In this document: positions 51,212 through 59,657 of the stretch, in pieces
Numbering within the stretch: the first letter of the stretch is position 1
Layout of the letters: every line of letters begins with the position of its first letter
Assembly: GCA_964496435.1 (NCBI GenBank)
Contig: CAZBZP010000004.1
Span: forward strand, 62,001-126,000
Length of the DNA stretch: 64,000 bases
Direction: 5' to 3'
Source: Berkiella sp964496435
Lineage (GTDB): Bacteria; Pseudomonadota; Gammaproteobacteria; Berkiellales; Berkiellaceae
Notes under the pieces: model-generated
Database searches by the model: none
Seen by the model: only the letters and a program-made list of their open reading frames with translations
What the model was told of the DNA's origin: nothing
Program-made: the position numbers and the translations under genes

Positions 51212-52024
51212 TTACCAGGTCCTTACGATACTTTCGATAAGTCTTCTGGAAATACTGGCGCTAATTGGTAAGGTAGGCAAGGTATCCTTGTTAAACCAAT
51301 AGGCTGCTTCAATTTCGTTTTTATCAAGTATGAGATCTCCTCCTGCATATTGCGCATGAAAAGCTATCATGAAACTATCGGGGAATGGCCATGTTTGAGT
51401 GCCAAAATAGGTTAAATTGGAAATTTCTATCCCTAACTCTTCCTTAACCTCGCGGTGTGCTGCCATTTCAGCTGTTTCACCTAATTCAATAAATCCAGCT
51501 ATAGCACTGAACATACCTGGCCTAAAATGATGTGAACGTGCAAGCAAAATTTCCTTATCGCGGCTGATTAGCACCATCACCGCAGGAGAAACTTTGGGGA
51601 AAAGTGAAAGTCCACATTGCGTGCATTTTTTTTCAACAGAGGTAAATTCACTATTCAACAATGTGCCACATCTTCCACAAAATTTCGAAAGCATATCCCA
51701 ATTTAACCAATGCGCTGCTCTAACAACCTGCATATGGCTATCATCATGCATTTCTCCTAAGAAAGATTTGATTGATACGAACTCGAGGCCCAATTCTTGT
51801 AAGTTTTCATTTGCCAGCTGTTTTGTATAAAAAGCAATGATATTATTTTCGCTATATCCAACATTAACAGGGCACTGAAGGGCATCTATAATTTTTGCAA
51901 TATCCATAACGGGACGCTTAGAGAGTGCGTTGATAATTAAGCCCTCTTCTGAAAATAAAAGTCCCTTATATCCGTTGTAATGCTTTAAAATTGATTTAAA
52001 GTGATCATTATTTTCAAAATGCAT
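51212..52024 (-). CDS. nudC: NAD+ diphosphatase/decapping Nudix hydrolase
   Basis: NudC hydrolyses NADH/NAD+ and removes NAD caps from RNA. The zinc ribbon has Cys pairs CGRCG and CTQCG; the Nudix box reads GFIELGETAEMAAHREVKEELGI (GX5EX7REUXEEXGU, complete); and TQTWPFPDSFM is the SQPWPFPxS signature that marks the NudC branch. Length 270 aa. It is divergent from the small lipoprotein region. Confidence 0.93.
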   Translation of the reverse strand: MHFENNDHFKSILKHYNGYKGLLFSEEGLIINALSKRPVMDIAKIIDALQCPVNVGYSENNIIAFYTKQLANENLQELGLEFVSIKSFLGEMHDDSHMQVVRAAHWLNWDMLSKFCGRCGTLLNSEFTSVEKKCTQCGLSLFPKVSPAVMVLISRDKEILLARSHHFRPGMFSAIAGFIELGETAEMAAHREVKEELGIEISNLTYFGTQTWPFPDSFMIAFHAQYAGGDLILDKNEIEAAYWFNKDTLPTLPISASISRRLIESIVRTW

Positions 52025-52239
52025 TTTGCTGTCTTCTTTTATGCGTTAAATGTCATCAAGGAAGCTTACCTAGTAAGCTCTGTTCTATTAATAATATCTT
52101 ATAGAATTGTCTCTCTTTTAGGCAAGCGACCCTAAACAAGGGAGGCTGCACACATTTATGCTGATATTTTCAGGTGATTTGACGATGCCTGCTGAGCACT
52201 ATATGATGGCAGTCTTTCTAACTAACGCGATGGTGTTGT

Positions 52240-52401
52240 ATGCAGGCCAGAGCCCTATCCCTTTTAATATTCTTCTGTTTTCTCGTTGGTTGTGCCCATC
52301 AAGCACCTCAAAACAACGACTTTATGAAAAACACCCCTGAACAAGTTCGCACTGGCAAATTACCCTTCACAAATGAAACCGGCTTAATTTACGACGTGTA
52401 A
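52240..52401 (+). CDS. Short predicted lipoprotein
   Basis: A 53-codon frame encodes MQARALSLLIFFCFLVGCAHQ, a clear signal peptide and lipobox LVGC, then a short polar tail. It is shorter than the usual ORF cut-off. No strong Shine-Dalgarno is seen, so confidence is moderate. A longer overlapping frame at 52158-52340 has no recognisable features. Confidence 0.5.
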   Translation: MQARALSLLIFFCFLVGCAHQAPQNNDFMKNTPEQVRTGKLPFTNETGLIYDV

Positions 52402-52461
52402 TGGCAACTCATGCCATTAGCAACTATATTTGTTGAAATAGTTTATGCTAATGGATTCAAA

Positions 52462-53253
52462 ATGCCACAGATATCACTTAATAACAGCCAGTTTTACTAC
52501 GAGCTTCATGGAAATGGGCAGCCCCTGGTGCTTATCGCGGGCTACAGCTGCGATCATACATTTTGGAATGCAATGCTTGATGACTTGAGCAAGCAGTTTC
52601 AAGTGCTCATTTTTGATAATCGCGGCATAGGTCAAACAACTTGCCCTGATTCAAACATTAGCTTAGAGCAAATGGCTGAAGATACCATCAGTCTCATTCG
52701 GGCCTTAGAACTCAAAAACCCTCATGTTTTGGGCCAATCCATGGGAGGTGCTATTGCACAGTGTCTTGCCAGAAAATATGCAAAAGACATCAATAAACTT
52801 TGTCTCTTAAACACTGTTGCTAAATTTAGCACCATTGCACTCCTGGTCCTTGAGAATGCCATTCGAATGCAGAAGGAAAATGTGGCATTTGAAACAATTA
52901 TCGATACCTGTATGCCCTGGTTTTATTCTTCTCAATTTCTAAGCGATAAGCAAAATCCACAAAATGTTAAATCGGCTATATTGAATAATCCTTATCCTCA
53001 AAGTATTGCATTTGCGCAGCGGCATCTTAATGCGCTCCATGCTTTTGATTCTCAAGCATGGCTTTCAGAGATAACATCGCCAACGATGGTGATAAGCTCA
53101 TCAGATGATTTGATTTGCCTTGCGGCTGATTCGAGCGTACTTGTTAAAAATATAAAGGGGGCAATAGGCGCCACCATTCATAGTGGGCATTCAAGCCCAG
53201 TAGAATCCCCTTTAGAAATCAATAAGGCTCTACTTAGTTTTCTTCAATCATGA
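52462..53253 (+). CDS. Alpha/beta hydrolase
   Basis: The domain starts with ISLNNSQFYYELHGNGQPLVLIAGYSCDHTFW, the HGxG-type oxyanion region. The nucleophile elbow is GQSMGG, the acid is Asp in MVISSSDDLICLA, and His in IHSGHSSPVE completes the triad. It looks like a soluble esterase or lactonase of about 263 residues. I chose the Met at 52462 because it starts the domain; the Met at 52411 adds 17 hydrophobic residues and neither has a Shine-Dalgarno. Confidence 0.82.
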   Translation: MPQISLNNSQFYYELHGNGQPLVLIAGYSCDHTFWNAMLDDLSKQFQVLIFDNRGIGQTTCPDSNISLEQMAEDTISLIRALELKNPHVLGQSMGGAIAQCLARKYAKDINKLCLLNTVAKFSTIALLVLENAIRMQKENVAFETIIDTCMPWFYSSQFLSDKQNPQNVKSAILNNPYPQSIAFAQRHLNALHAFDSQAWLSEITSPTMVISSSDDLICLAADSSVLVKNIKGAIGATIHSGHSSPVESPLEINKALLSFLQS

Positions 53254-53257
53254 GTGT

Positions 53258-53286
53258 GTTCACAAGGTGAAATCCACCTTGTGAAC
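53258..53286. terminator. Palindrome between convergent genes
   Basis: A perfect 12-bp stem (GTTCACAAGGTG at 53258-53269, complement at 53275-53286) with a 5-nt loop lies between the hydrolase and avidin-like genes. Confidence 0.6.
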
Positions 53287-53292
53287 TGTCCT

Positions 53293-53715
53293 TTAATTGA
53301 TTTGCTGATAAGCATCACTGCCAACTATATTCGCATTCCAGTGCTTGCCTTTGGGATCAGTTGAATCTTGTGCAACTAGCCACAAGGTATTCAATTCCTT
53401 TTTATCTTCGCTAAGATGCCCTGTCATGGCAATGGTCTTTTTGCATTTTGGATAATTCACCGCGATAGTGAGGGCGTTACCACTATAAAAACCTGTTAAA
53501 GACATAGGCTTACCCAATTCCATCGGACAATCACCAACAGCTGATGTGAAGGTTCCTGCAATCGTACCTGTTTTATCTCCCTGCGCTTGCATCGTAAAAC
53601 GCATCAATGAGCCGCGTTGATTCTTAAAAGTATACTCAGCAGAGGGGTTAGCCATGAGTGTTGAGCTCAAAAAAAAGGAAGCAATTAAACTCATTTTGAT
53701 TTTGAAGAGGGACAT
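53293..53715 (-). CDS. Secreted avidin-like protein
   Basis: After a signal peptide (cut near LMA-N) the 118-residue mature part follows the avidin/streptavidin pattern: KNQRGS (NQLGS in streptavidin), TIAGTFTSAVGD (LTGTYESAVGN), NTLWLVAQDSTD and HWNANIVGSDAYQ (AWKSTLVGHDTF). By memory alignment, biotin-contacting N32, S36, S58, V60, W112, W126 and D134 are kept, while Tyr43 is F56, Trp79 is V86 and Trp92 is M97. The fold match is good; biotin affinity may be reduced or the ligand may differ. A secreted avidin could withhold biotin from competitors or host. Confidence 0.72.
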   Translation of the reverse strand: MSLFKIKMSLIASFFLSSTLMANPSAEYTFKNQRGSLMRFTMQAQGDKTGTIAGTFTSAVGDCPMELGKPMSLTGFYSGNALTIAVNYPKCKKTIAMTGHLSEDKKELNTLWLVAQDSTDPKGKHWNANIVGSDAYQQIN

Positions 53716-53869
53716 CTAAGCTCCTTAACTATTTAAAAATAATGACGTAGTTACTCTAATGGAGCTAAGCAAAAAAATAAACTAGGGAAATTCCTAAGAC
53801 CTAGCAGAAGCTGTGAGCTCATGAAATCCTATAGATCCCTATATTAAGATTTCATGAGGTTTAGCGGTA

Positions 53870-54694
53870 TTATGCTGATTCGAGCAATTCTTTGCCAACA
53901 GAGGGTAGTAAAGAATGATATGAAACAATCCCGTGATGCTCAGCGAGTTCAAGCAATTCATTTCTGCTCTTGCATTTTAATTTTTGCTTAAGCCTTGAAA
54001 TATACATATTGACTGATGAAGGAGATAATTCCAAGATTTCGCTAATTTCATGCATGGAAAATCCTCTTATGAGAAACATAAAGCATTGATGTTCTCTTTT
54101 TGAAAGCAATTCCAAGGGACCAAATTGCCATTCTTGAGCGGATCTTGTTAAATGCTCAAAGCTATCCCCATTTTCAGCGGAAGCCGCGTTCACCATGTTT
54201 GGCAAATAAGGTATCAATTCTTGCTTTGCTTGCGAGATAATATCTTTGGCTTCATTCAAAAAGTGGCTACTAAAACCTTTTAACAGATTTAAATTGTTCA
54301 TTAAAAAGCTTTCATTTTTCGCCGAGTAATCACGCATTGCAAAGGAAGTGGATACAACCTTGTCCTTAAAGTATTGCAAATGCAATATACCTTTACCAAT
54401 ATTTAAGTCTTTGGCTATGTTCATCATCTTTTCAGAGCTGCAATTTTCCCAGAAATACCAACCACTCTGCAGATCCTTAAACTGGCACATGGGTAATTCA
54501 TTTTCAAACCATGATTCATAGAATTCAGCATTATTATGAAGTGTTACCCCCATTTTATTAGGGTAGGAAATACTCAAGCTAAAGTAGTTGATCCCAAATT
54601 TATCGTCGATGGGTTTCAACAGTGAGTTGATCTGACTCTGAGCCCTATATGAGATATGATTTTCTGGAATGATGTTTGAAATCGTGTTTTTCAT
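53870..54694 (-). CDS. LuxR-family transcriptional regulator, second copy
   Basis: The 274-residue protein has the same layout as the regulator at 36.3 kb: an N-terminal sensor region with IPENHISYRAQ, a WFENELPMCQF motif matching WFENEFPMCGF, and a C-terminal LuxR helix-turn-helix, LSKREHQCFMFLIRGFSMHEISEILELSPSSVNMYISRLKQKL. Start at 54694: AAGGTGAG lies four bases upstream. No LuxI is nearby. The two regulators share many residues and are paralogues. Confidence 0.85.
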   Translation of the reverse strand: MKNTISNIIPENHISYRAQSQINSLLKPIDDKFGINYFSLSISYPNKMGVTLHNNAEFYESWFENELPMCQFKDLQSGWYFWENCSSEKMMNIAKDLNIGKGILHLQYFKDKVVSTSFAMRDYSAKNESFLMNNLNLLKGFSSHFLNEAKDIISQAKQELIPYLPNMVNAASAENGDSFEHLTRSAQEWQFGPLELLSKREHQCFMFLIRGFSMHEISEILELSPSSVNMYISRLKQKLKCKSRNELLELAEHHGIVSYHSLLPSVGKELLESA

Positions 54695-55167
54695 TCGGCT
54701 CACCTTGTACAACTCGTGTAGTAGAAATGCTTGTGTAATAATTATTCTAGCTATGATAAATTCTGACATAATCCTTCACAATACTTTACATCTCCCAATT
54801 ACCACTTTTTATCGAAAAACAAGTAATTCATTGAAAAAATCAGCTATTTGTAGCGGTTATTGCGACAGATGGATTTGGCAGCCACCCTTTACTTGGTACT
54901 ACACATATCATTTGAGTTTATCTGCCCGCTTTTTTGCGTATTGAAAGTAATTGATATGTTTTTCAACTAACCCTTTGCCTGTCTGCTATCATTTGCGCCT
55001 TAAAACTGACCTTAGCTTAGGCTTTATTGTTGTTAAGCTAACAAAATACAATTAGAATATGCCCTGCTAGCAGCCAGTTTAAATACTTATGTTATTAGTT
55101 TGTTATCTCATTATTTAATCTCCGCACTGCTGTATTATCTTAAAAAAAATGAATGAGGATGTATCGG
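54695..55167. other. Intergenic region without a gene
   Basis: This AT-rich gap separates the divergent LuxR-type gene and the hairpin/coiled-coil gene and should hold both promoters. I see no tRNA, repeat or convincing small ORF. Confidence 0.45.
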
Positions 55168-56166
55168 ATGTTTCGTTTTTTTAAAAAGCTAAGAGAGGAT
55201 CTACGACTGCCCCGCGATTCCCATGAATACATGAAAGCCAAAAAAATCGCCGTGGGAATATTGTCACTGGCCATGGGTGTCAGCCTTAGCTTTGGATTGT
55301 GGTTTACGGGCTTTGCGCTTTTATCTTCTTTTGTGATTGCCACAAGCGCTTTTGCACTTACCCTTAGTGCTTCCTTATTTCTTTTTACAAATTTTAAAAT
55401 GGATGTTGCAAAATGGATTGACGATCATATAACCAATCCGCCTCGACCTATTACATTGCCATCGGTACAAACCGATGCAAACAAAATAGCTGAGCTTAAA
55501 GATGTGCTTGAAAAAATTAATCTGGCAAAGGGGCAACCTGAACTAGATATAAATACCATTAAAAGTCAGCTTAAGCAATTATTCGATTTGCGCTCGTATC
55601 AATTGAAATTAGATGATGATCTCAATCAAGAAATTGAGTTATTTAAAAATAAATTTGAAATGTTCAAAAAAACTATTCAACAAGAGTCTGATTGGAAAAA
55701 TAAAGCAAATCTTGTTGCTCTCAAAGAACTGACGCTTGATGCTGTACTCCTATCCGATTCATTAATGGCCAAAATTGAGCAAGATATTAGAACGCTAAGG
55801 CAGCCTGTCACTACTAATCAAGTTGCTGACAAATTAACCAATCCTCATGAGGGCTATGCCCAACCATTCCTATATAATGCGCTCGTTAGCTTATACCATT
55901 TTGCAAGAGGTCATGCTCATTATGCTAATTCTCTTGTGTTCCGTTCTATGCGTTCAACTGAAAACTTGCCTGCCTTTTACCAAGAGGGCACTATTCAGAA
56001 TGATGTCCGCAAAATATACAATTGCTTTTTCAAGCATGGCTTTGACGAACGTTATGGTGGTAAAGCCTTTAGACAAAGGCTTTTAACTGCAGAAGACCCT
56101 CTTTTTGAACAATCAACTAAACGCGATAGCAAAAAGATCAGAAAATTTGATGCGTTCCCACGCTAA
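55168..56166 (+). CDS. Membrane-hairpin/coiled-coil protein, unknown
   Basis: The 332-residue protein has a hydrophobic hairpin at about 25-75 (IAVGILSLAMGVSLSFGLWFTG, then LLSSFVIATSAFALTLSASLFLF), a helical middle with coiled-coil potential (105-200), and a C-terminal region with NALVSLYHFARGHAHYANS. GAGG lies nine bases before the ATG at 55168; one at 55153 is also possible. It resembles in layout the genes at 13.7 and 43.7 kb. No known family. Confidence 0.58.
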   Translation: MFRFFKKLREDLRLPRDSHEYMKAKKIAVGILSLAMGVSLSFGLWFTGFALLSSFVIATSAFALTLSASLFLFTNFKMDVAKWIDDHITNPPRPITLPSVQTDANKIAELKDVLEKINLAKGQPELDINTIKSQLKQLFDLRSYQLKLDDDLNQEIELFKNKFEMFKKTIQQESDWKNKANLVALKELTLDAVLLSDSLMAKIEQDIRTLRQPVTTNQVADKLTNPHEGYAQPFLYNALVSLYHFARGHAHYANSLVFRSMRSTENLPAFYQEGTIQNDVRKIYNCFFKHGFDERYGGKAFRQRLLTAEDPLFEQSTKRDSKKIRKFDAFPR

Positions 56167-56223
56167 AGTTTTTCTTATTTACAGGGGGCGGTTTTAAATC
56201 GCCCTTAGGAGTTATTCTATATC

Positions 56224-56676
56224 ATGGAAGATAAAATCGTAGTTGTATTTAATCCAAGCCCTTCAACCCAAGAACTTGAAATCCTCACTTTAGGGCTTTC
56301 TCTTGAAGCAAAGCTAAAAAAGAATCAAAAGCCTGTCATACCTTATGCATACTTTTTGAAAAATACGCAGGGCGTTATCCTGGGCGGTATTAATGGTTGT
56401 GTGCTTTATGGATATTTAACGATTGACCAATTATGGATTGAAGAGTCTCTTCGAGGAAATGACTTTGGCAAAGAGCTTATGCAATTAGCTGAAAACTTTG
56501 GCATTTCACATCAATGTCGTTACGCCAGTGTTAATACCATGGATTGGGAAGCAAAGGATTTTTATATTAAACTAGGATACCAAATTGAGTTTCAACGTGA
56601 AGGTTATGACAATAGCTCAATTTTCTATTTTCTGAAAAAAACCTTATCTATCCCATTTACTAAAGCAGGAACTTAG
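56224..56676 (+). CDS. GNAT acetyltransferase
   Basis: The 150-residue protein has the GNAT core: YLTIDQLWIEESLRGNDFGKELMQLAENFG, where the RGNDFGKEL stretch is the acetyl-CoA loop, and YASVNTMDWEAKDFYIKLGYQIEFQREGY, the motif-B end. Substrate is unknown. Its stop overlaps the end of the convergent F-box gene. Confidence 0.87.
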   Translation: MEDKIVVVFNPSPSTQELEILTLGLSLEAKLKKNQKPVIPYAYFLKNTQGVILGGINGCVLYGYLTIDQLWIEESLRGNDFGKELMQLAENFGISHQCRYASVNTMDWEAKDFYIKLGYQIEFQREGYDNSSIFYFLKKTLSIPFTKAGT

Positions 56677-57775
56677 ACGCGTTTTCTTCATCGCTTTGAT
56701 AATAAAAATTATGCTCAATATCACTCTCTAATATTTGCTCAAAGTTTGCATCATTATCTAATTGAGCTCTTACTTGTGCTAAAATTATTTCGCTCTGTTC
56801 AAGGGTAAAATTGTCCCTAATATGCTGTTCAAGCATTTCAATTAAATCCTGGCTCGATGAGCGCATTGCCGAGCAAAGTGCTTCTTGCAAGGTTTCTCCG
56901 AAAATGTCATCGCTGGAATGTGCTAATAAGTATTTGACTGCTTTTAGTTGATTCTCCGCGCAGGCTGTTAGAAAAGCGCTTGTAATGCCAAAAGCAACAT
57001 AAATCCCATTGTTTTTATAGATAGCTTTTATACAATCAACATGTCCTAATCTTGCCGCAAGTGATAGACCGTCACTCATAGCAAAATCACTTAACTTATG
57101 TGGTAAATTAATGCCATCTGTGTATTGCGCATCATTCATTAACATCCTATCTATTGCTTGTGCATCGCCCAGTGCGATATTCAGCAAAAATGCTATTTCT
57201 CCTTCAGAACCTCTGAAGATAAAATCTTCCTCTTCGCTGAGAACGGCAATGTTCCCACAGAGAAAGCCAAGTGCTGTTAATATGTTTTTCTTTTGCTCAT
57301 CTTCGATGCTAAGAATAGTTTCCATATCGCCTTTCATACCAGCACGAATTTCCTTTTGGGATATATCCAAGTATTTAAATGCCTCAAGTTTAAGCAAATG
57401 GAAAACTGCGGTTTCATATCTATCATAGAACTCTCGAAAGAGATCCCAAGGGTGCTTTGCAGCCATATCTTGTTTAATTGCAATAGGAAAGTATTTTAAA
57501 AGGGCACTTCGACAAAGAAGCGGATCTCTTGCAAGCATGTAGCATTGCGTGTCAACCAAGGAAAACTGTGCAAGTGCATTGTTATCAAGATTTTGCAATA
57601 TCGCTAATAAAAGCTCTGCTGGCGTTTCTTTGAAGAGACTATGCTGATTAGCTATCTCTTCTTGTGAGGGCGCGGCTATTGATGATGTAGATGTAGCAGT
57701 ATCTACTCTTCTTTTTTTGCGCTGTATTGATGGCTTTACATCTGAAGAATTATTTCCTCGAACGCCACTTTTCAT
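56660..57775 (-). CDS. F-box and ankyrin-repeat protein, candidate eukaryotic-ubiquitin effector
   Basis: Residues 48-89 (LFKETPAELLLAILQNLDNNALAQFSLVDTQCYMLARDPLLCR) match the F-box consensus, with the xLPxEL..IL..LD and SxVxxxxxxLAxDP features. F-boxes recruit Skp1-Cullin ligases in eukaryotes. Upstream, QRKKRRVD (18-25) resembles a nuclear localisation signal. Two or three ankyrin-like units occur at about 225-320 (GLSLAARLGHVDCIKAIYKNNG, SAFLTACAENQLKAVKYLLAH). The domain mix parallels AnkB of Legionella. It is probably exported to host cells; the secretion signal was not identified. Confidence 0.78.
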   Translation of the reverse strand: MKSGVRGNNSSDVKPSIQRKKRRVDTATSTSSIAAPSQEEIANQHSLFKETPAELLLAILQNLDNNALAQFSLVDTQCYMLARDPLLCRSALLKYFPIAIKQDMAAKHPWDLFREFYDRYETAVFHLLKLEAFKYLDISQKEIRAGMKGDMETILSIEDEQKKNILTALGFLCGNIAVLSEEEDFIFRGSEGEIAFLLNIALGDAQAIDRMLMNDAQYTDGINLPHKLSDFAMSDGLSLAARLGHVDCIKAIYKNNGIYVAFGITSAFLTACAENQLKAVKYLLAHSSDDIFGETLQEALCSAMRSSSQDLIEMLEQHIRDNFTLEQSEIILAQVRAQLDNDANFEQILESDIEHNFYYQSDEENASKFLL

Positions 57776-57921
57776 TGCCTAACCCTTTATAATTTAATTA
57801 AAATCATGCCATCATATTTAGTTTTAATTTCACAACAAAATAACTTTAGATATGTGGTCGTGAACAACGGATAGGTGGTTAACACCAAGTGTCATATGAT
57901 TAACTCATGGAGAAAATGGTT

Positions 57922-58482
57922 ATGACGAAATTTCAAATCGGCGTTATTGTTGGCAGTATTCGCAAAGATTCCCTTAATGCAAAGCTGGCTAATGCTTTAA
58001 TAAAGCTAGCCCCCACAGAATTTAGCTTTAAACGCATTGCTATCAATGAATTACCTCTTTATAACCAAGATCATGATGCAACACCTGCTCAAGTTGTTAC
58101 TACATTGAAAGCAGAAATACGTTCCTGCCAAGGTTTGCTTATCGCAACGCCGGAGTATAATCGCTCAATTCCTGGCGTTCTTAAAAATGCGCTTGATCAT
58201 GGCTCAAGACCTTATGGCGATAATGCTTTTAAAGGAATACCCGCTGCAATAATAGGTATATCTCCAGGCTCAACAGGCACATCGATGGCGCAACAGCATT
58301 TGCGAAATATTCTTTCCTATCTTGACGTGCCGCTTTTATGCCAACCTGAAGTTTATATTCAAATGAAAGAAGGTTTATTTGATGAGTCTGGTAGCATTGG
58401 TGAAGCCTCTAAGCAATTTTTGCAAGGATGGATGAATAGTTATGCTGCTTGGATAAAGCACATTAACAATCAAAGTAAATGA
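57922..58482 (+). CDS. NADPH-dependent FMN reductase family protein
   Basis: The flavodoxin-like fold starts MTKFQIGVIVGSIRKDSLNAKLANAL, with the FMN phosphate loop GSIRKDSLN, then LLIATPEYNRSIPGVLKNALDHGSRP, the signature PEYNxSxPGxLKNAxD of chromate/quinone reductases (ChrR type). It probably reduces quinones or metals with NAD(P)H in the cytosol. Start: Met at 57922 with GGAG nine bases upstream; 57907 is an alternative. Confidence 0.9.
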   Translation: MTKFQIGVIVGSIRKDSLNAKLANALIKLAPTEFSFKRIAINELPLYNQDHDATPAQVVTTLKAEIRSCQGLLIATPEYNRSIPGVLKNALDHGSRPYGDNAFKGIPAAIIGISPGSTGTSMAQQHLRNILSYLDVPLLCQPEVYIQMKEGLFDESGSIGEASKQFLQGWMNSYAAWIKHINNQSK

Positions 58483-58567
58483 TGATGATCTGCTAAGCAC
58501 TTGGCATCGAATTTCAAACGGTGTTCACCACATGAAATTTAATGCCAATGCTTAGTATTTGCGAAGC

Positions 58568-58741
58568 CTATTTGATATTTCGCATTTGACCTTCTTGAGC
58601 TTCTTCTTCCACTTGTGCATCACTCACATTGCCAGAATGGATACTCAATCCCGTGAAGGCTTTTTCGGTGGTTTGAGAAAATTCTGCACACCCACTTATC
58701 AGTAGGCTAAACAGTGTTAGTAATAAACTGATTTTTTTCAT
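58568..58741 (-). CDS. Short predicted lipoprotein
   Basis: The 57-codon gene encodes MKKISLLLTLFSLLISGCAE, a textbook signal peptide and lipobox LISGC, then a small Glu/Gln-rich tail (residues 19-57). AAGGA lies five bases before the ATG. It is shorter than common ORF cut-offs but well supported. Confidence 0.75.
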   Translation of the reverse strand: MKKISLLLTLFSLLISGCAEFSQTTEKAFTGLSIHSGNVSDAQVEEEAQEGQMRNIK

Positions 58742-58787
58742 AACAATCCTTGATAGAAAAGAATCTAATCAAATGCAATACTTAAAT

Positions 58788-58811
58788 TCGCCAAAGCAAT
58801 TGCTTTGGCGA
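58788..58811. terminator. Perfect 24-bp palindrome after a conserved unknown
   Basis: TCGCCAAAGCAA and its exact complement meet without a loop. It lies 9 bp beyond the stop of the minus-strand unknown gene. There is no T-run, so termination or a protein-binding site are both possible. Confidence 0.5.
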
Positions 58812-58819
58812 GGCTTGGG

Positions 58820-59461
58820 CTATCCCATCAATTTGGCACGTGTGAAAAGCGTCATTTGCGCTTTGGTTGCCATCTCAATCATTTGAGGTTCATGCATGTG
58901 TTCCATTAATGCTTTCTGAGCTTGCACATAACCTTGTTCCCCTGGAAATCCATGCTTTGTCATGACATTTAATTGAACTGGAATTAACAGTGAAAGAATA
59001 GCTTGACGCTTTTCCATCAAAGGCATGTTAGGATCTAATTTTGCCATGAATTGATCAACTTGCCCTAAGAAGGCTTCGGAGGTCATTTCCTGGGAGATAT
59101 CTTTAATCAATGCCAATGCTTGTGCTTGTGACATACTTTGAACAGTTTTCATATCAAAGGCTTGTTCAAAGATATAATTCCATTTTTCAGCATTCAATGC
59201 TTTTATTTTTTCATCTGTATGTTGGTAATGCATTAATTGTGCATTAAATTCAATCAAGGCAGTTTGTTCATTGGTAAAACCCAATTTTTTAACTTGTTCA
59301 AACTGGATAGGTAAAAGGACACCTAACATCATTTGCCATTTTACAATAAGGGGATAATCTATCGCTTTAATTTTAGCTAAAGTCTCTTGCTTGGCTTTTA
59401 ACTCATCCAAGACCTTTTGTTGTGACTCATAAAATTTTTCAACGCCAATCAGCATGCTCAT
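58820..59461 (-). CDS. Conserved-looking helical protein, unknown
   Basis: The 213-residue protein is entirely helical, with a charged N-terminus (MSMLIGVEKFYESQQKVLDELKAKQETL) and a repeated ALLIPVQ/VLLPIQF motif in the two halves (MLGVLLPIQFEQVKKLGFTNEQ and LSLLIPVQLNVMTKHGFPGEQ), suggesting an internal duplication. AGGA lies seven bases before the ATG. No domain is recognised. Confidence 0.65.
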   Translation of the reverse strand: MSMLIGVEKFYESQQKVLDELKAKQETLAKIKAIDYPLIVKWQMMLGVLLPIQFEQVKKLGFTNEQTALIEFNAQLMHYQHTDEKIKALNAEKWNYIFEQAFDMKTVQSMSQAQALALIKDISQEMTSEAFLGQVDQFMAKLDPNMPLMEKRQAILSLLIPVQLNVMTKHGFPGEQGYVQAQKALMEHMHEPQMIEMATKAQMTLFTRAKLMG

Positions 59462-59630
59462 GGTAATTTCCTAAATATGGATAAAATACGGTTTTTGCCT
59501 CGTAATAATACCTTATTGCCCCTCATAATTAAATGAGCTTTTGACAATCCTCAGGACAATTCAGACAAGTGGATAGCATATATTGGTGTTACAAATTCTA
59601 TTGCGATAGCGTATTAGACTATTGCTATAA

Positions 59631-59655
59631 AAAAGGTGCGCGATGCGCACCTTTT
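59631..59655 (-). terminator. Rho-independent terminator of fadL-type gene
   Basis: A perfect 11-bp stem (AAAAGGTGCGC and complement) with loop GAT, followed on the minus strand by T's, lies just past the stop of the porin gene. Confidence 0.85.
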
Positions 59656-59657
59656 AT

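Noticed and set aside
52158..52340. 60-codon frame before the alpha/beta hydrolase
   Set aside because: It overlaps a frame encoding a convincing lipoprotein signal peptide and has no motif of its own.
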